Shown one piece after another: positions 13,714 through 14,504 of a DNA stretch of 14,504 bases. The notes beneath the pieces are model-generated. The model was not told where the DNA came from. It did no database searches and saw only the letters and a program-made list of their open reading frames with translations. Origin of the DNA: JANOQP01 sp044227705 (GTDB taxonomy: Bacteria; Bacteroidota; Bacteroidia; Chitinophagales; Saprospiraceae); assembly GCA_044227705.1 (NCBI GenBank), contig JBGAWE010000109.1:1-14504 (forward strand). Direction: 5' to 3'. Numbering within the stretch: position 1 is the stretch's first letter; each line of letters opens with the position of its first letter. The translations under genes and the position numbers were made by a program.

Positions 13714-14504
13714 ATGCGCAGGATTTCCCCTCACGCCGAAAAGGCGCAGATCATCTACACCACTTGCCCCACCTCCGAAATGGCCCAGTTGAGCCTCGAG
13801 GACGACATGCTCCAGGGCAAGAACATCCAAATTAAAGGGCAGCGGCTCGTCCACTTCGGCAACTCGAGCTACCTCGGCCTCGACACCGACGAGCGGCTGA
13901 AGATCGCGGCCATCTCGGCCATCAGCCGATTTGGGGTTCAGTTTTCGAGCTCGCGCTCTTTTGTCTCCGTCCCGCTTTACGACGAGCTGGAGGGGCTTCT
14001 CCAGCAAATGTTCGGCCGCCCGGCGGTCGTCGCTGCGTCCACTTCGCTGGCCCACGTCTCCTCGCTGCCCATTTTCCTGAACCCTGGAGACGCGGCACTT
14101 ATCGACTATCAGGCGCACGCAAGCCTTTTCATGGCACTGCAGGCGGCGCGGGGGGCAGGCGTCCATGTGCAGCCCTACCAGCACAACAACCTCGCGGTGC
14201 TGGAGGAGAACATTGCCCAGCTCTGCAAAAAGCACGACACGGTCTGGATAGTGACCGACGGCGTCTTCTCCATGTTCGGCGACACATCGCGGGCGCAGGA
14301 TTTGGTGGCACTTTTGAACAAGTACGAAAACCTCTACCTCTACATAGACGACGCCCACGGCATGAGCTGGATCGGCCCAAACGGCACCGGCCATGTGATG
14401 AACCAGATAAGCTTCCATGAAAAGATGATGCTCGCCGTTTCGCTCAACAAGGCGTTCGGTGCCGGGGGCGGTGCGCTCATCGTCCCGAACGAGGAGCTGA
14501 AAAC
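13714..14504 (+). CDS. Alpha-oxoamine synthase-family PLP enzyme, 3'-partial
   Basis: The frame runs from ATG 13714 past the window end without a stop: 263 residues of an expected 400 or so. It is a fold-type I aminotransferase class I/II protein, closest in motifs to the alpha-oxoamine synthases (BioF, Kbl, serine palmitoyltransferase). These condense an amino acid with an acyl-CoA. Seen are FGNSSYLGL (48-56), FGVQFSSSRSFVSVP, DYQAHAS with the ring-stacking His135, IDDAHG (Asp212, His215) and SLNKAFGAGGG, where Lys246 should bind PLP. The family's usual G-S-x-G-x-R-x-x-x-G before the first helix is replaced by FSSSRSFVSVP, a divergent version. An N-terminal extension of about 40 residues precedes the core. 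Substrates cannot be assigned; sphingolipid-type or other acyl-ketoamine synthesis are options. An upstream in-frame stop at 13642-13644 and the lack of other start codons support ATG 13714. Confidence 0.87.
   Translation, partial: MRRISPHAEKAQIIYTTCPTSEMAQLSLEDDMLQGKNIQIKGQRLVHFGNSSYLGLDTDERLKIAAISAISRFGVQFSSSRSFVSVPLYDELEGLLQQMFGRPAVVAASTSLAHVSSLPIFLNPGDAALIDYQAHASLFMALQAARGAGVHVQPYQHNNLAVLEENIAQLCKKHDTVWIVTDGVFSMFGDTSRAQDLVALLNKYENLYLYIDDAHGMSWIGPNGTGHVMNQISFHEKMMLAVSLNKAFGAGGGALIVPNEELK

Noticed and set aside
13696..14418. Minus-strand open frame of 240 codons at the window end
   Set aside because: It is antisense to the PLP enzyme, whose catalytic motifs are plain on the plus strand.
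1..14504. CRISPR array, insertion sequence, tRNA or phage attachment site
   Set aside because: I found no regularly spaced repeats, transposase motifs, cloverleaf-like sequences or integrase genes.

Overview
The window reads as chromosomal DNA from a fairly GC-rich member of the Bacteroidota, probably near the Saprospiria. Three lines of evidence support this. One secreted protein ends in a type IX secretion (T9SS) C-terminal sorting domain. The gene set is typical of the phylum: an S46 dipeptidyl-peptidase, a DUF1573 protein, a short phosphatidylserine decarboxylase and an esterase-D-like enzyme. Most transcription units also carry a Bacteroidota-type -7 promoter element (TAnnTTTG, here often TAnnTTCG) instead of a sigma70 -10 box. 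No Shine-Dalgarno sites stand out, as is usual in this phylum. I see no rRNA, tRNA, CRISPR array, insertion sequence or phage gene. This looks like core or housekeeping DNA, not an accessory island.

Layout. 1-603 (+): the 3' end of a two-helix membrane protein. 609-3836 (-): a secreted two-HKD phospholipase-D-fold protein followed by an alpha/beta hydrolase that lacks its nucleophile serine. 3882-4502 (-): a small exported, probably outer-membrane protein with its own promoter. 4589-8563 (-): a likely operon of gamma-glutamyltransferase, an EamA transporter and a polytopic glycosyltransferase-like membrane protein. 8695-9201 (-): a DUF1573 protein with a clear terminator. 9350-10073 (+): an esterase-D-like gene broken by a frameshift. 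10141-10440 (+): a small two-helix membrane protein. 10466-12619 (-): an S46 peptidase with the DPP11-type specificity arginine. 12729-13385 (+): phosphatidylserine decarboxylase with a terminator. 13714 to the window end (+): the N-terminal two thirds of an alpha-oxoamine synthase-type PLP enzyme.

How they fit together. Most products act at or outside the cell envelope. Several handle extracellular peptides or glutathione (S46 peptidase, gamma-glutamyltransferase), extracellular polymers or nucleic acid (PLD-fold protein), or membrane lipid (phosphatidylserine decarboxylase, possibly the PLP enzyme). I found no convincing new multigene system. The points most worth checking are the hydrolase with Gly in place of the catalytic Ser, the frameshifted esterase, and the GC-shifted promoter motif recurring at eight transcription units.
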